64,000 bases of DNA, from contig OW818658.1 of assembly GCA_942492815.1 (NCBI GenBank), positions 3,534,001-3,598,000 on the forward strand, given 5' to 3'. The notes under the pieces are model-generated. The model had not been told where the DNA came from, did no database searches, and worked only from the letters and a program-made list of their open reading frames with translations. This DNA is from JAEUWI01 sp942492815. GTDB taxonomy: Bacteria; Hydrogenedentota; Hydrogenedentia; Hydrogenedentales; JAEUWI01. This document shows positions 34,572-43,883 of this stretch, one piece after another. How positions within the stretch are numbered: the first letter of the stretch is position 1; each line of letters opens with the position of its first letter. The translations under genes were made by a program, and so were the position numbers.

Positions 34572-37565
34572 CTACTTCACCGCCACCTTAACCGTGGCGG
34601 TGATTTGTCGTGCCCAGGCTTCGGCTTCGCGCTGCCAGTTCTCCGCGCCATAGGACGCGGGGTACTGGGCGCCACGCCGCCAGCCGCCGAGAATCCAGTA
34701 GCGGAAGTTGTTGCCATCGGGCGTGCAGACGGCCCGCCGCTCCACGTCAAGCTGCTGTACCGTGGGATTTACGGCGGGATCCAGCGCCAGCGCAAGGCCG
34801 ATCTCCCCGATGTCATCGCCCTGGCGACCCCAGACGGACAGCACGTTGCCAGAGCGCCCGTCCACACCTTCCTCCAGATTCATCAGGCCGGGCGCAATGG
34901 TCGCACCATCGAGTCCCTCGGGCAATTGGACGTTGATCTCGGTACCGGCGTTGTGGGCATAGACGAAGCAGCGCAGGTTCACCTTCTTCTCGGGCTGATC
35001 GGGGAAGACGTTGCTGGCGATGATCTCCACCGCCGCGCGCACGGGCCCCGAGCCAAGCACTTTGTGCTCGAAGGTTACATGCCCTTCGCCCGCCGGGCTC
35101 TGCACGGGGTATTCCTTGCCGTCGAGATAAATCGTCAGGCCGCCGAGGCCGCTGGTCTTGCCTACGTGGAGCGCATCGATGCCCCAATCCTGCTCGGCGT
35201 GGTAGTCCACGTCGATGAGGGGATAGATCAGCCGATCGGCCCGGGGCTTGAGCTGCACCTGCTTGCCGAAGAAATCGAACTGGCCCGTGTAGAAGCGGAA
35301 GGCGCCCGCATCGGATTCCCAGGCGACATAGGCGGGATTGTCGAGCACGGCGTTGGTGAGTTTGGGGTATTCCTTGGGTTGTATTTTCCCATCATGATAA
35401 TAGATGTAGTACGACTTCGTTTCGCCCGCTTGCAGATCGGCAATAAAAGAAAAATCCACGGAACTTCGGATGCGTTTAACCTGTGATTGAGATTTCAGTC
35501 CATGAAAAATCGTGGCATCATCGTTATTCCCTGTGAGCCATTCACTGCCCAGCTCAACCTCGCCTATGGGAAGTGGGATTTGCTCCTCTTCAGGACCCTG
35601 GTGTCCCCAGATATCAGTCTGGCTTGGCACAAACCTCCAGGCGACCCACCGCTCACCCTCCACCAAGGCGCATTGAAACGGATTGAAGTCGTTCATCCGC
35701 TTTCTCACTTCTGCCACGGATACGGTAATCGGCATGTCCTGATACGTCGCTGGCCCGCCCGGCACTTCTGGCGCGGTCACTTCCAGTGCGACCCGCTTCG
35801 TATACGTCCTGCCCTTCACTGTCAAAGGCGGAATCGCCTTCGGATCCCGCTTCAGGCTGGCGACCTTTGCCAGTTCTTTCGCCGCGCCGTCATAGTCACC
35901 GGCGATATAGGATTGCTCCACCTTGTGCCAGCCCGATTTTTCGCTTAGTGCGGCCTTCGCGGCCATGTAGAGCCGATCGCGTAGCAACTCCACATAGAAG
36001 CGCGCGCCCGCCGGGGTGTTTCGGATTCGCTGGCCGATTTCGGTCTCGGGGTGAAAGTCCGCGAGGGGTCCGCTGAAGTAGTCGATGACGGCCTGCGCGT
36101 CGGCGGGCGTTGAGCCCAGGGCCTCCGTGGCGGTGTCGATGAAGTGCTGGCCGTCTTTCAGTGCCTTCTCGATGGCGGGCTTGTAGACGCCGGGCAGTTC
36201 CTCGAACTCCAGCGCGTAGGTCTTGTCGCCGGGCTTCAGCATCTGGCGAATGTCTATGGTGCCGTCGGCGTTTACGTCAATAGCGCGGGTGTCGAGCTTG
36301 CCGTCGCCGTCTTCGTCTTTCCAGGTCTGGGCGGCATCGAGCACGCCGTCGTGGTTGAAGTCGATGTCCATGTAGCCGTATTCGGCCCCCAGGAGGTGGA
36401 GGCGCTGGTCGACTTCATCAAAATAGAGCGCCAGGGGCGAGGCGGGCTTTGCCGTGACTTCCACACGCTTGTTGAAGGGCGAGGACGGCGGGCCGCCCAC
36501 CTGCTCGAAGTCGCCGTGCTTGGATTTGGCGTTCAAGATGCCCTCCCACCGCTCATGGGGATCCTGCTCGGGCTTCTCGTCGGTGTTGCTGTTGATTTCG
36601 TCCCACGTGAGCATGGCCTTGCCCCACTTCGCCTGCTGGCCGAATTCCTTGGTCTTGCTCCAGGGCAACAGGGGCAAGGTTTCCACACCGCGAATGGTGA
36701 GGGATTCGGAGTGCCACGCGGCGGAGGACAAGCCCTCGGCGGGCGGCAAAGCGGTGACCGAAAAATCGTAATTGTGGGTATCGCGGCCATAGGCGTCGTC
36801 GTCCGCGTCGATGCTGTAGCGCAGGTTCTTCACGGCCTCGCCCACGGCACTGACGCGCACCACGACCTCGCTGGCCTGATCGCCATCGGGATCGTAGAAT
36901 GCGAAGGGATCTTCCCACACGTTGACCCACTTTTCATCATCGACAGTCAGCCGAAACTGGTAGAAGAGCTCGTCGCCGCTGAAGTGGGTGCGCCACTGAC
37001 ACAGAGGCTGGTAGTAGGTGCCGTTCACGTCGTACCAGAGGAGGTTGTCGTCGCCGATGTCCATGGCCCACCAGACGGTCATGTCGTCCTTCTGATCCTG
37101 CCAGTTCTTGTTGTAGTAGAGCCCCATCTGATCCACATCGTTGTCGCCGTCGTCATCCACATAATCGGCCACCACGTCGATGTAGCCGTCCGCGTCCCAA
37201 TCGAAGAAGTAGAGATCGCTGTCCGTATCCGGGCGCCCCGTCTTGTCGAAGTCGCCGTCTTCGTCCACGGCGCGCACGAGGATGATCTCCTTGTCGTGGC
37301 GGTAGGCCGTATCGAGGTACCAGGCTTCATCCGTCAGTCCGTCGCCGTTGGTGTCGAGGGCCAACTTTCCCCCGGCGGGGAGGGCCTTCACTTCGGCGAT
37401 TCGCTCCGGCGCGATGAGGCGCGACTTGCCAAAGATCCGCTCGAAGACGATGGTATTTTTCGGCGAGCCCACGGCGTCGTCCTGCGCATGCGCGGCGAGA
37501 GGCGCGGCGAACAACAGCAATGCGGGAATGATGGCCTGCGGGCGGGGCATTCTGGGCACTATCAC
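34572..37565 (-). CDS. Secreted calcium-repeat protein with C-terminal DUF4861-like domain
   Basis: A 997-residue exported protein (signal ending AAHAQ). Residues about 70-160 and 380-450 contain many EF-hand/dockerin-like acidic loops (DTNGDGLTDE, DWDADGYIDV, DVNADGTID, DGDGKLDT), which probably bind calcium and stiffen the protein. The C-terminal 400 residues contain YYIYYHDG, KTSGLGGLTIYLDGKEY and FVYAHNAGTEINV, which match the DUF4861 family linked to pectin or other glycan use. Translation starts at GTG 37565, with AGGAGA 8 bases upstream. It is probably involved in polysaccharide handling at the surface; the activity is unknown. Confidence 0.7.
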   Translation of the reverse strand: MIVPRMPRPQAIIPALLLFAAPLAAHAQDDAVGSPKNTIVFERIFGKSRLIAPERIAEVKALPAGGKLALDTNGDGLTDEAWYLDTAYRHDKEIILVRAVDEDGDFDKTGRPDTDSDLYFFDWDADGYIDVVADYVDDDGDNDVDQMGLYYNKNWQDQKDDMTVWWAMDIGDDNLLWYDVNGTYYQPLCQWRTHFSGDELFYQFRLTVDDEKWVNVWEDPFAFYDPDGDQASEVVVRVSAVGEAVKNLRYSIDADDDAYGRDTHNYDFSVTALPPAEGLSSAAWHSESLTIRGVETLPLLPWSKTKEFGQQAKWGKAMLTWDEINSNTDEKPEQDPHERWEGILNAKSKHGDFEQVGGPPSSPFNKRVEVTAKPASPLALYFDEVDQRLHLLGAEYGYMDIDFNHDGVLDAAQTWKDEDGDGKLDTRAIDVNADGTIDIRQMLKPGDKTYALEFEELPGVYKPAIEKALKDGQHFIDTATEALGSTPADAQAVIDYFSGPLADFHPETEIGQRIRNTPAGARFYVELLRDRLYMAAKAALSEKSGWHKVEQSYIAGDYDGAAKELAKVASLKRDPKAIPPLTVKGRTYTKRVALEVTAPEVPGGPATYQDMPITVSVAEVRKRMNDFNPFQCALVEGERWVAWRFVPSQTDIWGHQGPEEEQIPLPIGEVELGSEWLTGNNDDATIFHGLKSQSQVKRIRSSVDFSFIADLQAGETKSYYIYYHDGKIQPKEYPKLTNAVLDNPAYVAWESDAGAFRFYTGQFDFFGKQVQLKPRADRLIYPLIDVDYHAEQDWGIDALHVGKTSGLGGLTIYLDGKEYPVQSPAGEGHVTFEHKVLGSGPVRAAVEIIASNVFPDQPEKKVNLRCFVYAHNAGTEINVQLPEGLDGATIAPGLMNLEEGVDGRSGNVLSVWGRQGDDIGEIGLALALDPAVNPTVQQLDVERRAVCTPDGNNFRYWILGGWRRGAQYPASYGAENWQREAEAWARQITATVKVAVK

Positions 37566-37593
37566 GGTTTATTCTCCTCTGGATCAAAAAAAA

Positions 37594-37756
37594 TATTTTT
37601 CACCACGAAGGCACGAAGAACACGAAGAGCAAAGAGGTTCTGGTGGTCGCGCTGCCACCCTTGGCATTCTTCCCGCTTTTCTTGTCGCACGCAAAGGCGC
37701 GCAACGATTCCTTCCCTCTTTCTTCCTTCGTGCTCTTCGTACTACTATCCGTCATT
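37594..37756. repeat. Short-unit palindromic repeat array, CACGAAGA type
   Basis: The left arm has CACGAAGG, CACGAAGAA, CACGAAGAG; the right arm, after a spacer of about 75 bp, has inverted CTTCGTGCT and CTTCGTACT. The architecture matches the other arrays in the window. Confidence 0.75.
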
Positions 37757-37845
37757 ATCTTGTTTTTTCAGCAAGATCTTTCATCCAATAGGCTTATAAC
37801 AATTTGGTGTTCATGGATTTACGAAGCGAGCATTCCAAAGAGAAC

Positions 37846-37921
37846 TTTCCGTGAAATTCCGTGAAATTCCGTGGTCAAAAAAAGAGTATTGACCACGGAA
37901 GGGCACGGAACTTCACGGAAA
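37846..37921. repeat. Short-unit palindromic repeat array, TTCCGTGAAA type
   Basis: The left arm has three units of 10 nt (TTCCGTGAAA twice, then TTCCGTGGTC); the right arm has inverted CACGGAAGGG, CACGGAACTT, CACGGAAATA. The spacer is A-rich. It lies 90 bases from the CACGAAGA array. Confidence 0.85.
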
Positions 37922-37989
37922 TAAACATGTTCAAATCAGTCTGTCCAACGCCTTGCACACTGCAAGCGCAACCGGCTTTTCAAGGCATG

Positions 37990-38024
37990 AATAGAATTTG
38001 CGCTAATTTGCGTAAATTTGCGGT
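37990..38024. repeat. Short direct repeats, ATTTGCG type
   Basis: Three TTTGCG units at about 9-nt spacing, with no inverted arm found nearby. It may be half of an array of the same kind. Confidence 0.6.
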
Positions 38025-38191
38025 TCAACACTTTTGGGTTGCGGCCAACGGCTGCTCTAAGCCCTTCGTGGTGAAATATCCGGTTGCGGCCAACGGCCAA
38101 TCCTGAAACTCGTGGAGAAGGATGTCCCGTTCGCATTCGCGATTTACGTGTGCTAGTCTACAATCCCTTGACCCCGCAATGGAATAGCGCC

Positions 38192-41100
38192 ATGCTTCGA
38201 AGTATATTCGCCTTGATTGTTCTCGTGATGGCCCTCGCGGCCCCTGCCCAGGTAGACCGCAAGCCCGAATATGTCCACGCCGTCGTGCGCGGGGCGGACC
38301 TCATGCCGTGGCAGGAGCCGGGTGTGTCGGAGGCGGAGCGTACGTTTCGCGCCGAGATTGAGGCCCGCAAGGATGCCCTCCTCGACCGCGCCCAGGCGGT
38401 CCATCCTTCGTACTACGACGCGGCCGCCATCGCGCAGGCGAAAGAGAATATCGCCCGGCACGAATGGGCCCGCAACTGGCTCGACGGACAGATCGCCCTC
38501 GCGGAAGACATAGTGGCCCAGCCCGGGGGCTGGATCGCCGCCATGATCCCGAAGGAGGCCCCCTCCCACGCCTACGGGTTTACCTGCCCCGAGTGTGTCG
38601 GCGTGAAGAGCCAGGAAGGGGTGGGCGATCCACTGGTTCGGTGGGACTACCGGACGCCGGACGAGTTTTCCTGCGCGGAATGCGGCACGGTCTTTCCGAA
38701 TGAAAAATACCCGGAGTCCCAGGTGCTCCAACTGCCGCGCACGGGCCACTCGGTGAGCTACTATCTGAACCCCGCCGAGCAAGCCAACCCGGAGGACCGG
38801 AGCGGCGCGCTCGCGTGGCACTGGGTGAACTATCCCATCCACAACAGCTTTACGGGCATCATTCGCGAGCGGAAGATCGCGTTCATGCGCAGTGCCGCAC
38901 AATCCCTCGGCCTGGCCTATCTCTTCACGGAAGATCCGCGCTATGCGATCGCCACCCGCGATATTCTGGTGCGCTTTGCCGAATGCTACCGCCAATGGCC
39001 CTATCGCGACTATTGGGACACCTACGCCGACTGTGATCCGCTCTATGCCGCGTGGCACGACAAGGCCCTGCCCATCGAATGGAAACGGCACCTTTCCGAA
39101 CAGGCCTACAAGGGCGACACGATGGAGAAGGCGGCCATGCTGCAGAATTACTGGGGCGCGGGCCGTATCCACCCGAGCACGGACAACATCAGCGGACTGA
39201 CGGGCGTGGTCCAGGCCTATGACTTCACCTGCACGGCGCAAAACGCCGACGGCACGCCCATCTGGGACGATGGTGCCCGTCGCATCGTGGAGCGGGACCT
39301 GCTTTTGGAGTGGGCGATGGGCGCGGAGCCGTACATCGGCGGCCCCGGCAAGGCGGAGGAGGACAACAACAAGTCGCCCCGCATCTACAACGCGATGGCG
39401 GCCCTGGGCAAGTGCCTGGGCATTCCCGAATATGCCGATGTGGCCCTGCGCGGCTATGAGCGGGTGCGCGATGGGTCGTTTCTGTATGACGGGTTCAGCT
39501 CGGAAAGCCCATCGTATACCGGCATGTATCTGGATCAGTTGCTCATCGTTCCCGAGACGCTCCACGGCTATGCCTGGCCGGCCGGTTTTTCGGGGCGCAG
39601 CGGCGTGGTGGATCTGTATCAACAGGATCCCCAGTTGCGGCTGATGTATCGTTCCGTGCTGGATACACTCCTGCCCGACGGGCGCTATCTTCCCCTGAGC
39701 GACACGCGGTTACCGGCGAAGCCGTCTTCGGATATCGTGCAGATGGGGGCCCGGCGCTATCCCGGGTACTATGGGGGCGTGCTACCCCTGATTCACCCGA
39801 AAGTCTCCGGCGAATATGCCGTGTTCAATCTGACGGATGAGGCGCTGCAGGATACCCGCCCCCTGCCGCTGGCGGAGGTCTATCACCCCGCCTGGAAGAC
39901 GGCGGTGCTCCGCCATGGTGCGGGCTCGGACGCCGATACGCTGACCTTGGCCTTCAATCCCCCGGGTGGGCACCGGCACTATGACAATCTGGCATTGTTT
40001 TACGCCGATGGACCCCGCACCCTGGCGGGCGATCTGGGTTACCTCGGTGACATGCCCGTGAACAGATGGATTAAGAGCACGGCGAGCCACAATCTGGTGA
40101 TCGTGGATGGCCGAGAGCAGGAATTCAGCGGGCGGAAAACCGAATTTGGCTTCATGGCCACGTCCCCGCTGGCGTCCGTTGTCGAAGCAAGTTCCACGGC
40201 CTATCCCCAGTGCCCGGAGTATCGGCGCCGGGTCGTGCTGGTGAAGCTGGAGAACAACCGGACCTTTGCCATTGACTTGTTCAGCGTGAACGGGGGCTCC
40301 GAGCATCGCTACAGGGCCTATAGCGAGCTGGCTTCGAGCGATGCCGCCGATGGTCGTTTAACGTTCAGCGGCGTTACGATGCCCGAAGAAGCGCCCTTGC
40401 CCCAGATTGGCAAGAGTCTGGCCGAAGCCGATATTTTCGGGCTTCGTGATGTGAGATCGGCCTCGCCCGAGGGGGACGCCTGGCAGGCAACATGGCAACA
40501 AGACAACGACGCCTACCGATTGTGGATGGACGCCCCTGGAACAACGGTGGAAGCGTCCAACGGCCCGGGGCAGCGCACCCACGAAGAAGCGGGACGCCGC
40601 GTGCGCTATGTGGATGCGGTGCGCCGGGGCGAAGCGCTCGCAAGCCGCTTTGTTGCGGTGCATGAATCCCGCTCCGGAGCGGACGACTTCCTGATTCAGT
40701 CGGTCGCCCGCGTACCTGTTGATGCGGGCTCCGATGCGATTGCACTTCGGATCGAGACGACGGCGGGCACCTTCGCCGTATTGAATAGTTTTGAAAAGCG
40801 CGCCCAGCTTGGTGGATTTACTTTTCAGGGAACCTTCGCTCTCCTCCATCGCGGCGCGGATGGCAGCGTTGGGGCCCTTTGCGTGGGTGCGGAATTTCTG
40901 CAACTGGGCGATACGGTTGTAACCGATGGCCCGCCCATTTGGGCGTCGCCGGCGGCCATGCAGTCAAGCGAAACCTTCGTCATCGATTCCGAAGCGCCCG
41001 CCGGTTGGTCCTATGCGCCGGGCGAAGCCAGGGGCTTTGCCAAAGTGAACGTCGCGGGCGATTGGACGGGCTTCCCCATAGAAAGCATATCGGAACGCAC

Positions 41101-41197
41101 GGTCACGACGTCACGCTTTCCCGCACAACCCGTCACGGCCATCGAGATACCGGCGGTCACCTATATACGAGGAGTTTCAAAATTGCCGCTGTATTGA
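38192..41197 (+). CDS. Secreted heparinase II/III family polysaccharide lyase
   Basis: A 1001-residue exported protein with an N-terminal signal (FALIVLVMALAAPAQ). The first 500 residues are a helical toroid; a cysteine-rich insert (TCPECVGVK, SCAECGTVFP) near residues 125-170 may bind a metal. The Hep_II_III beta-sheet domain starts near residue 560 and holds the hallmark GGHRHYDNLALFYADG. This family cleaves uronic-acid-containing polysaccharides by beta-elimination. The exact polymer is unknown. The start at 38192 is chosen over the ATG 36 codons earlier because it opens with the signal peptide. Confidence 0.85.
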   Translation: MLRSIFALIVLVMALAAPAQVDRKPEYVHAVVRGADLMPWQEPGVSEAERTFRAEIEARKDALLDRAQAVHPSYYDAAAIAQAKENIARHEWARNWLDGQIALAEDIVAQPGGWIAAMIPKEAPSHAYGFTCPECVGVKSQEGVGDPLVRWDYRTPDEFSCAECGTVFPNEKYPESQVLQLPRTGHSVSYYLNPAEQANPEDRSGALAWHWVNYPIHNSFTGIIRERKIAFMRSAAQSLGLAYLFTEDPRYAIATRDILVRFAECYRQWPYRDYWDTYADCDPLYAAWHDKALPIEWKRHLSEQAYKGDTMEKAAMLQNYWGAGRIHPSTDNISGLTGVVQAYDFTCTAQNADGTPIWDDGARRIVERDLLLEWAMGAEPYIGGPGKAEEDNNKSPRIYNAMAALGKCLGIPEYADVALRGYERVRDGSFLYDGFSSESPSYTGMYLDQLLIVPETLHGYAWPAGFSGRSGVVDLYQQDPQLRLMYRSVLDTLLPDGRYLPLSDTRLPAKPSSDIVQMGARRYPGYYGGVLPLIHPKVSGEYAVFNLTDEALQDTRPLPLAEVYHPAWKTAVLRHGAGSDADTLTLAFNPPGGHRHYDNLALFYADGPRTLAGDLGYLGDMPVNRWIKSTASHNLVIVDGREQEFSGRKTEFGFMATSPLASVVEASSTAYPQCPEYRRRVVLVKLENNRTFAIDLFSVNGGSEHRYRAYSELASSDAADGRLTFSGVTMPEEAPLPQIGKSLAEADIFGLRDVRSASPEGDAWQATWQQDNDAYRLWMDAPGTTVEASNGPGQRTHEEAGRRVRYVDAVRRGEALASRFVAVHESRSGADDFLIQSVARVPVDAGSDAIALRIETTAGTFAVLNSFEKRAQLGGFTFQGTFALLHRGADGSVGALCVGAEFLQLGDTVVTDGPPIWASPAAMQSSETFVIDSEAPAGWSYAPGEARGFAKVNVAGDWTGFPIESISERTVTTSRFPAQPVTAIEIPAVTYIRGVSKLPLY

Positions 41198-41284
41198 GTG
41201 GATCGAAACGTCCGGGTGATTCGAGATAATTTCCGCATTCCCGCGACCCCACCCGCCCGTGTTTAGGATTGGAGGACATCCCAT

Positions 41285-42457
41285 TTGGGACTGGCACAGA
41301 TAAACGATGACCTGATGCATCTTGCAGGGCGTCTTTCTCACCGGAGCGCGCAGAGCGATCAGGAGCGGAAAGCGGGCCTGTACATTGAAGCGCGTCTGGG
41401 ACAATATACACCGAATGTATCGGTCGAGACCTTTCACGCGCCGGAAAACTACTACTTGCTGTTTGCCTCCTACCTGGCGGAGTTCCTCTTTGTGGGCGTC
41501 ATCTCCCTGGCGTGGCCCCCGGCGGCTTTCGGTTACGGGTTGGGCGTGTTCCTACTCTATCTGTACGAGTTCTGCGGCTATCGGGGACTCTCGCGATTCT
41601 TGCCGCAGTATCCCTCGCAGAACATCGTCGGGCGCTTCCTGGGAACGCGCCCGAAAGGACTTGTCATCGTGGCGGCCTACTATGATAGCGGCTCGGCCAC
41701 GCCCCTATCCGCGCCCCGGATGGTGCCATGGCTGAGGCTGCTGCATCTTGCGCTGATGGCCGCCATGGCCATCGTCATCGCCACGTGCGCCGCGGACTCC
41801 TTCTCCGCCCCCGATGCATCCGGGCTGAGTGTGGCCTCCATCATTCGCTGGGCGGCCATCTTCTTGTTGCTCTGTGGCGCGCTGGGGCTCTACTGGAGTG
41901 CTTCCCGGGGGGAGGATATTCACGGGGCCAATCACAACGCCTCCGGGGTTGCCGCGCTCCTGGGGCTTGCGGAAAAGCTCCAGGCCCATCCCATCGAAGA
42001 GTTCGATATCTGGATCGCGGCGACGGGTTCCCATGAGTCGTGGATGGCGGGCATGCGCCACCTGCTCTCGGACCGAACGCTGAATCGATCACAAACGTGG
42101 ATCGTCAATCTGGAGGGGGTCGGCGCCGGAACGCTGCACTATCTGGAGACGGAAGGTTTCATGCATGCGCTGCACCCCGATCGCGAGCTGGTGCAACTTG
42201 CCGCCGAGCTGCGGGTTGGCCGACCGGTTCGGGCGGGGACGCTGCGCGCGATCCCCACGGCGGCCCATGTGCCCCTGATGCGTGGCATGAAGGCCATCAC
42301 CTTGATGGGGCTTGACCGGGACGGGATGCCGCCGTGCTGGAATCAGGTAGGGGACCGCATCGGCGATGTGGACGAGACGGGCATCGCGGAAACGATTGAA
42401 TTTACGGAACTGATCCTGCGCCGACTGGCCACTACCCGGACCGCTTCGAACGCGTAA
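41285..42457 (+). CDS. M28 peptidase-like membrane protein with altered metal site
   Basis: A 390-residue protein of the M28 aminopeptidase fold with membrane segments near residues 60-90, 140-165 and 180-200. Family motifs are present but changed: the usual AHYDS is AAYYDS, GADDNASG is GANHNASG, and the GEEEGLLGS region is GSHESWMAG. Two or three zinc ligands are therefore replaced, so hydrolytic activity is doubtful. About 80 residues with two membrane helices are inserted between the first two motifs. The TTG start at 41285 has GGAGG 9 bases upstream. It may be a pseudoenzyme or use a different metal site. Confidence 0.65.
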   Translation: MGLAQINDDLMHLAGRLSHRSAQSDQERKAGLYIEARLGQYTPNVSVETFHAPENYYLLFASYLAEFLFVGVISLAWPPAAFGYGLGVFLLYLYEFCGYRGLSRFLPQYPSQNIVGRFLGTRPKGLVIVAAYYDSGSATPLSAPRMVPWLRLLHLALMAAMAIVIATCAADSFSAPDASGLSVASIIRWAAIFLLLCGALGLYWSASRGEDIHGANHNASGVAALLGLAEKLQAHPIEEFDIWIAATGSHESWMAGMRHLLSDRTLNRSQTWIVNLEGVGAGTLHYLETEGFMHALHPDRELVQLAAELRVGRPVRAGTLRAIPTAAHVPLMRGMKAITLMGLDRDGMPPCWNQVGDRIGDVDETGIAETIEFTELILRRLATTRTASNA

Positions 42458-42473
42458 TGAATCGCGAAGGCGG

Positions 42474-42806
42474 CTATTCCCCCTCGCCGACCGACTTCGG
42501 CTCCCGCACGTCGAACTCTTCCGCGAGCTGGGCCTTCACGACCTCGAGGGCCGTCCGATCCAGGCCGCTGATCCAGAGGTTGTCTGGCATCACCAGCGCA
42601 TTCGGCCCGTCCTCGCATCGGTCCATGCATCCCGTTTTGCAGATCCGGACGTGGCGCTTGAGGCCGTTGCGGGCCACCCACTCCTTGAGTTCGGCATGGA
42701 GCGCGATGCTGTCCTGTCCCGCGCAACAGACGCGTTCGCCAGGCTCCCGGTGGTTGGTGCATACCAGGATGATTTTCTTGAAAGGAAGTGGATGTTTGTC
42801 CATCAT
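42474..42806 (-). CDS. Thioredoxin-like [2Fe-2S] ferredoxin
   Basis: A 110-residue protein with the thioredoxin-like ferredoxin layout: IILVCTNHREPGERVCCAG (C16, C27, C28) and RICKTGCMDRCEDGP (C56, C60, C64). The spacing fits the [2Fe-2S]-binding family found as stand-alone proteins or in NuoE-type subunits. It carries single electrons; the partner is not shown by context. A second ATG one codon in is equally possible. It is convergent with the M28-like gene. Confidence 0.85.
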   Translation of the reverse strand: MMDKHPLPFKKIILVCTNHREPGERVCCAGQDSIALHAELKEWVARNGLKRHVRICKTGCMDRCEDGPNALVMPDNLWISGLDRTALEVVKAQLAEEFDVREPKSVGEGE

Positions 42807-42944
42807 TTAAACCCTATCGCCCGGCAGGCGGCTTTGGAGATGCTACACGGGCGATTGCCCCGTCTATTATGCCCGAATTCGGCGCGCGGGTCCCAGTGTG
42901 GAAATTAGCTCGACGGACCGGAGTGACATCGGTATACTTCCGAC

Positions 42945-43823
42945 ATGATAAGCGACCGAAAGAACCCGTGTCGGTGGGTCCAAGCCGGTGTCTGGAGCCT
43001 TCTCTTCGCTCTGGCGTGCCCTCTCGCCCCATCTGCAGCGACGGAGACGGCACCCGCCGGGGCGTCGAATCTGGAGGAATCCATGGGCCGCGCGAAGGTG
43101 GCCCGGGACTGGTATTTCTTCGTTGCCGCTGTAAATGTCTATCCAGGGCTGGAATCCGAGGAGCTGATCAACAAGACCCTTGAGCCGGTGCTACGCACGC
43201 TATCCCCGGGACATGAGGGGGTCTACACCGTCAGCGATCTCCGGGACGACCACGGGCTCTGGCCCCCCCACATCGGCCTGGGCAAAAATCTGAACGACAA
43301 GTGGTCGATGTTTCTGGAAGCGGGGTACACTGCGGGCAAGGTGCGGACGAAGAACGACCGGCGGAGTATTTTACTCTTGCCGCTCCACACGGATTTTGAG
43401 ATCCATCGCAGCGCGATCTTCGCGGGCGTGGGGCTGGACTATTTCCCCTGGGGCATGGCGGAACAGCGGGACTACGATGGCTTGGGCGACCGCCTGTCGA
43501 ACGTACGGCCGTTCCTGGGGACCCGCCTCACCTGGACTCACGCCACGTTTCGGGCGAAGGCGAAACTGGGGCTGGCCCCGCTGCCCAACTTTTTGAACTT
43601 GGAACTGGGCGACTCGTGGACCCTGCCGAGCGCGACCATTGTGGGCGGCTTTGATCTCCCCCTTTCCCGGGATACGACGATCACAGTAAACGCGGGCTAT
43701 AACCACTTCTGGGATCAGGAGTTCGACTTTGAGGGCTACGCCTTCACCATCCAATGGCGGCGCTATTTTTATGGGCCATCCCAACGAAATAGGGAAGATA
43801 ACCGTTCCTTAACGCGCCCTTAA
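42945..43823 (+). CDS. Outer-membrane beta-barrel protein next to the pho regulon
   Basis: A 292-residue protein with signal peptide (SLLFALACPLAPSAAT) and repeated amphipathic strands: SMFLEAGYTAGKV, SAIFAGVGLDYFPWG, RPFLGTRLTWTHATFRAKAKLG, ITVNAGYNHFWDQ, FEGYAFTIQWRRYFYG. This is a barrel of about ten to twelve strands. No family is recognised. The Pho-box-like repeat is in its last codons, reading towards phoB, so its own link to phosphate is uncertain. Confidence 0.6.
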   Translation: MISDRKNPCRWVQAGVWSLLFALACPLAPSAATETAPAGASNLEESMGRAKVARDWYFFVAAVNVYPGLESEELINKTLEPVLRTLSPGHEGVYTVSDLRDDHGLWPPHIGLGKNLNDKWSMFLEAGYTAGKVRTKNDRRSILLLPLHTDFEIHRSAIFAGVGLDYFPWGMAEQRDYDGLGDRLSNVRPFLGTRLTWTHATFRAKAKLGLAPLPNFLNLELGDSWTLPSATIVGGFDLPLSRDTTITVNAGYNHFWDQEFDFEGYAFTIQWRRYFYGPSQRNREDNRSLTRP

Positions 43824-43824
43824 C
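43808..43824 (+). promoter_or_regulatory. Candidate Pho box upstream of phoB
   Basis: The direct repeat CTTAAC with 11-bp spacing (43808-43813 and 43819-43824) lies 60 bases before the phoB start. PhoB/PhoP sites elsewhere are 11-bp-spaced direct repeats. The sequence is not that of E. coli, so the call rests on spacing and context. Confidence 0.45.
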
Positions 43825-43883
43825 ACTTTCGTGCGATAATCCGGCCGCTACCACAGATCAAACAAATCACACAAGGGCATAAC

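Larger units (their letters stand above)
37566..38191. other. Repeat-rich intergenic region with three short-unit palindromes
   Basis: 626 bases upstream of two divergent genes. It contains three repeat arrays and a 16-bp direct repeat (GGTTGCGGCCAACGGC at 38037-38052 and 38082-38097). There is no supportable gene. The promoters for the DUF4861 and heparinase-like genes must lie here. Confidence 0.55.
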
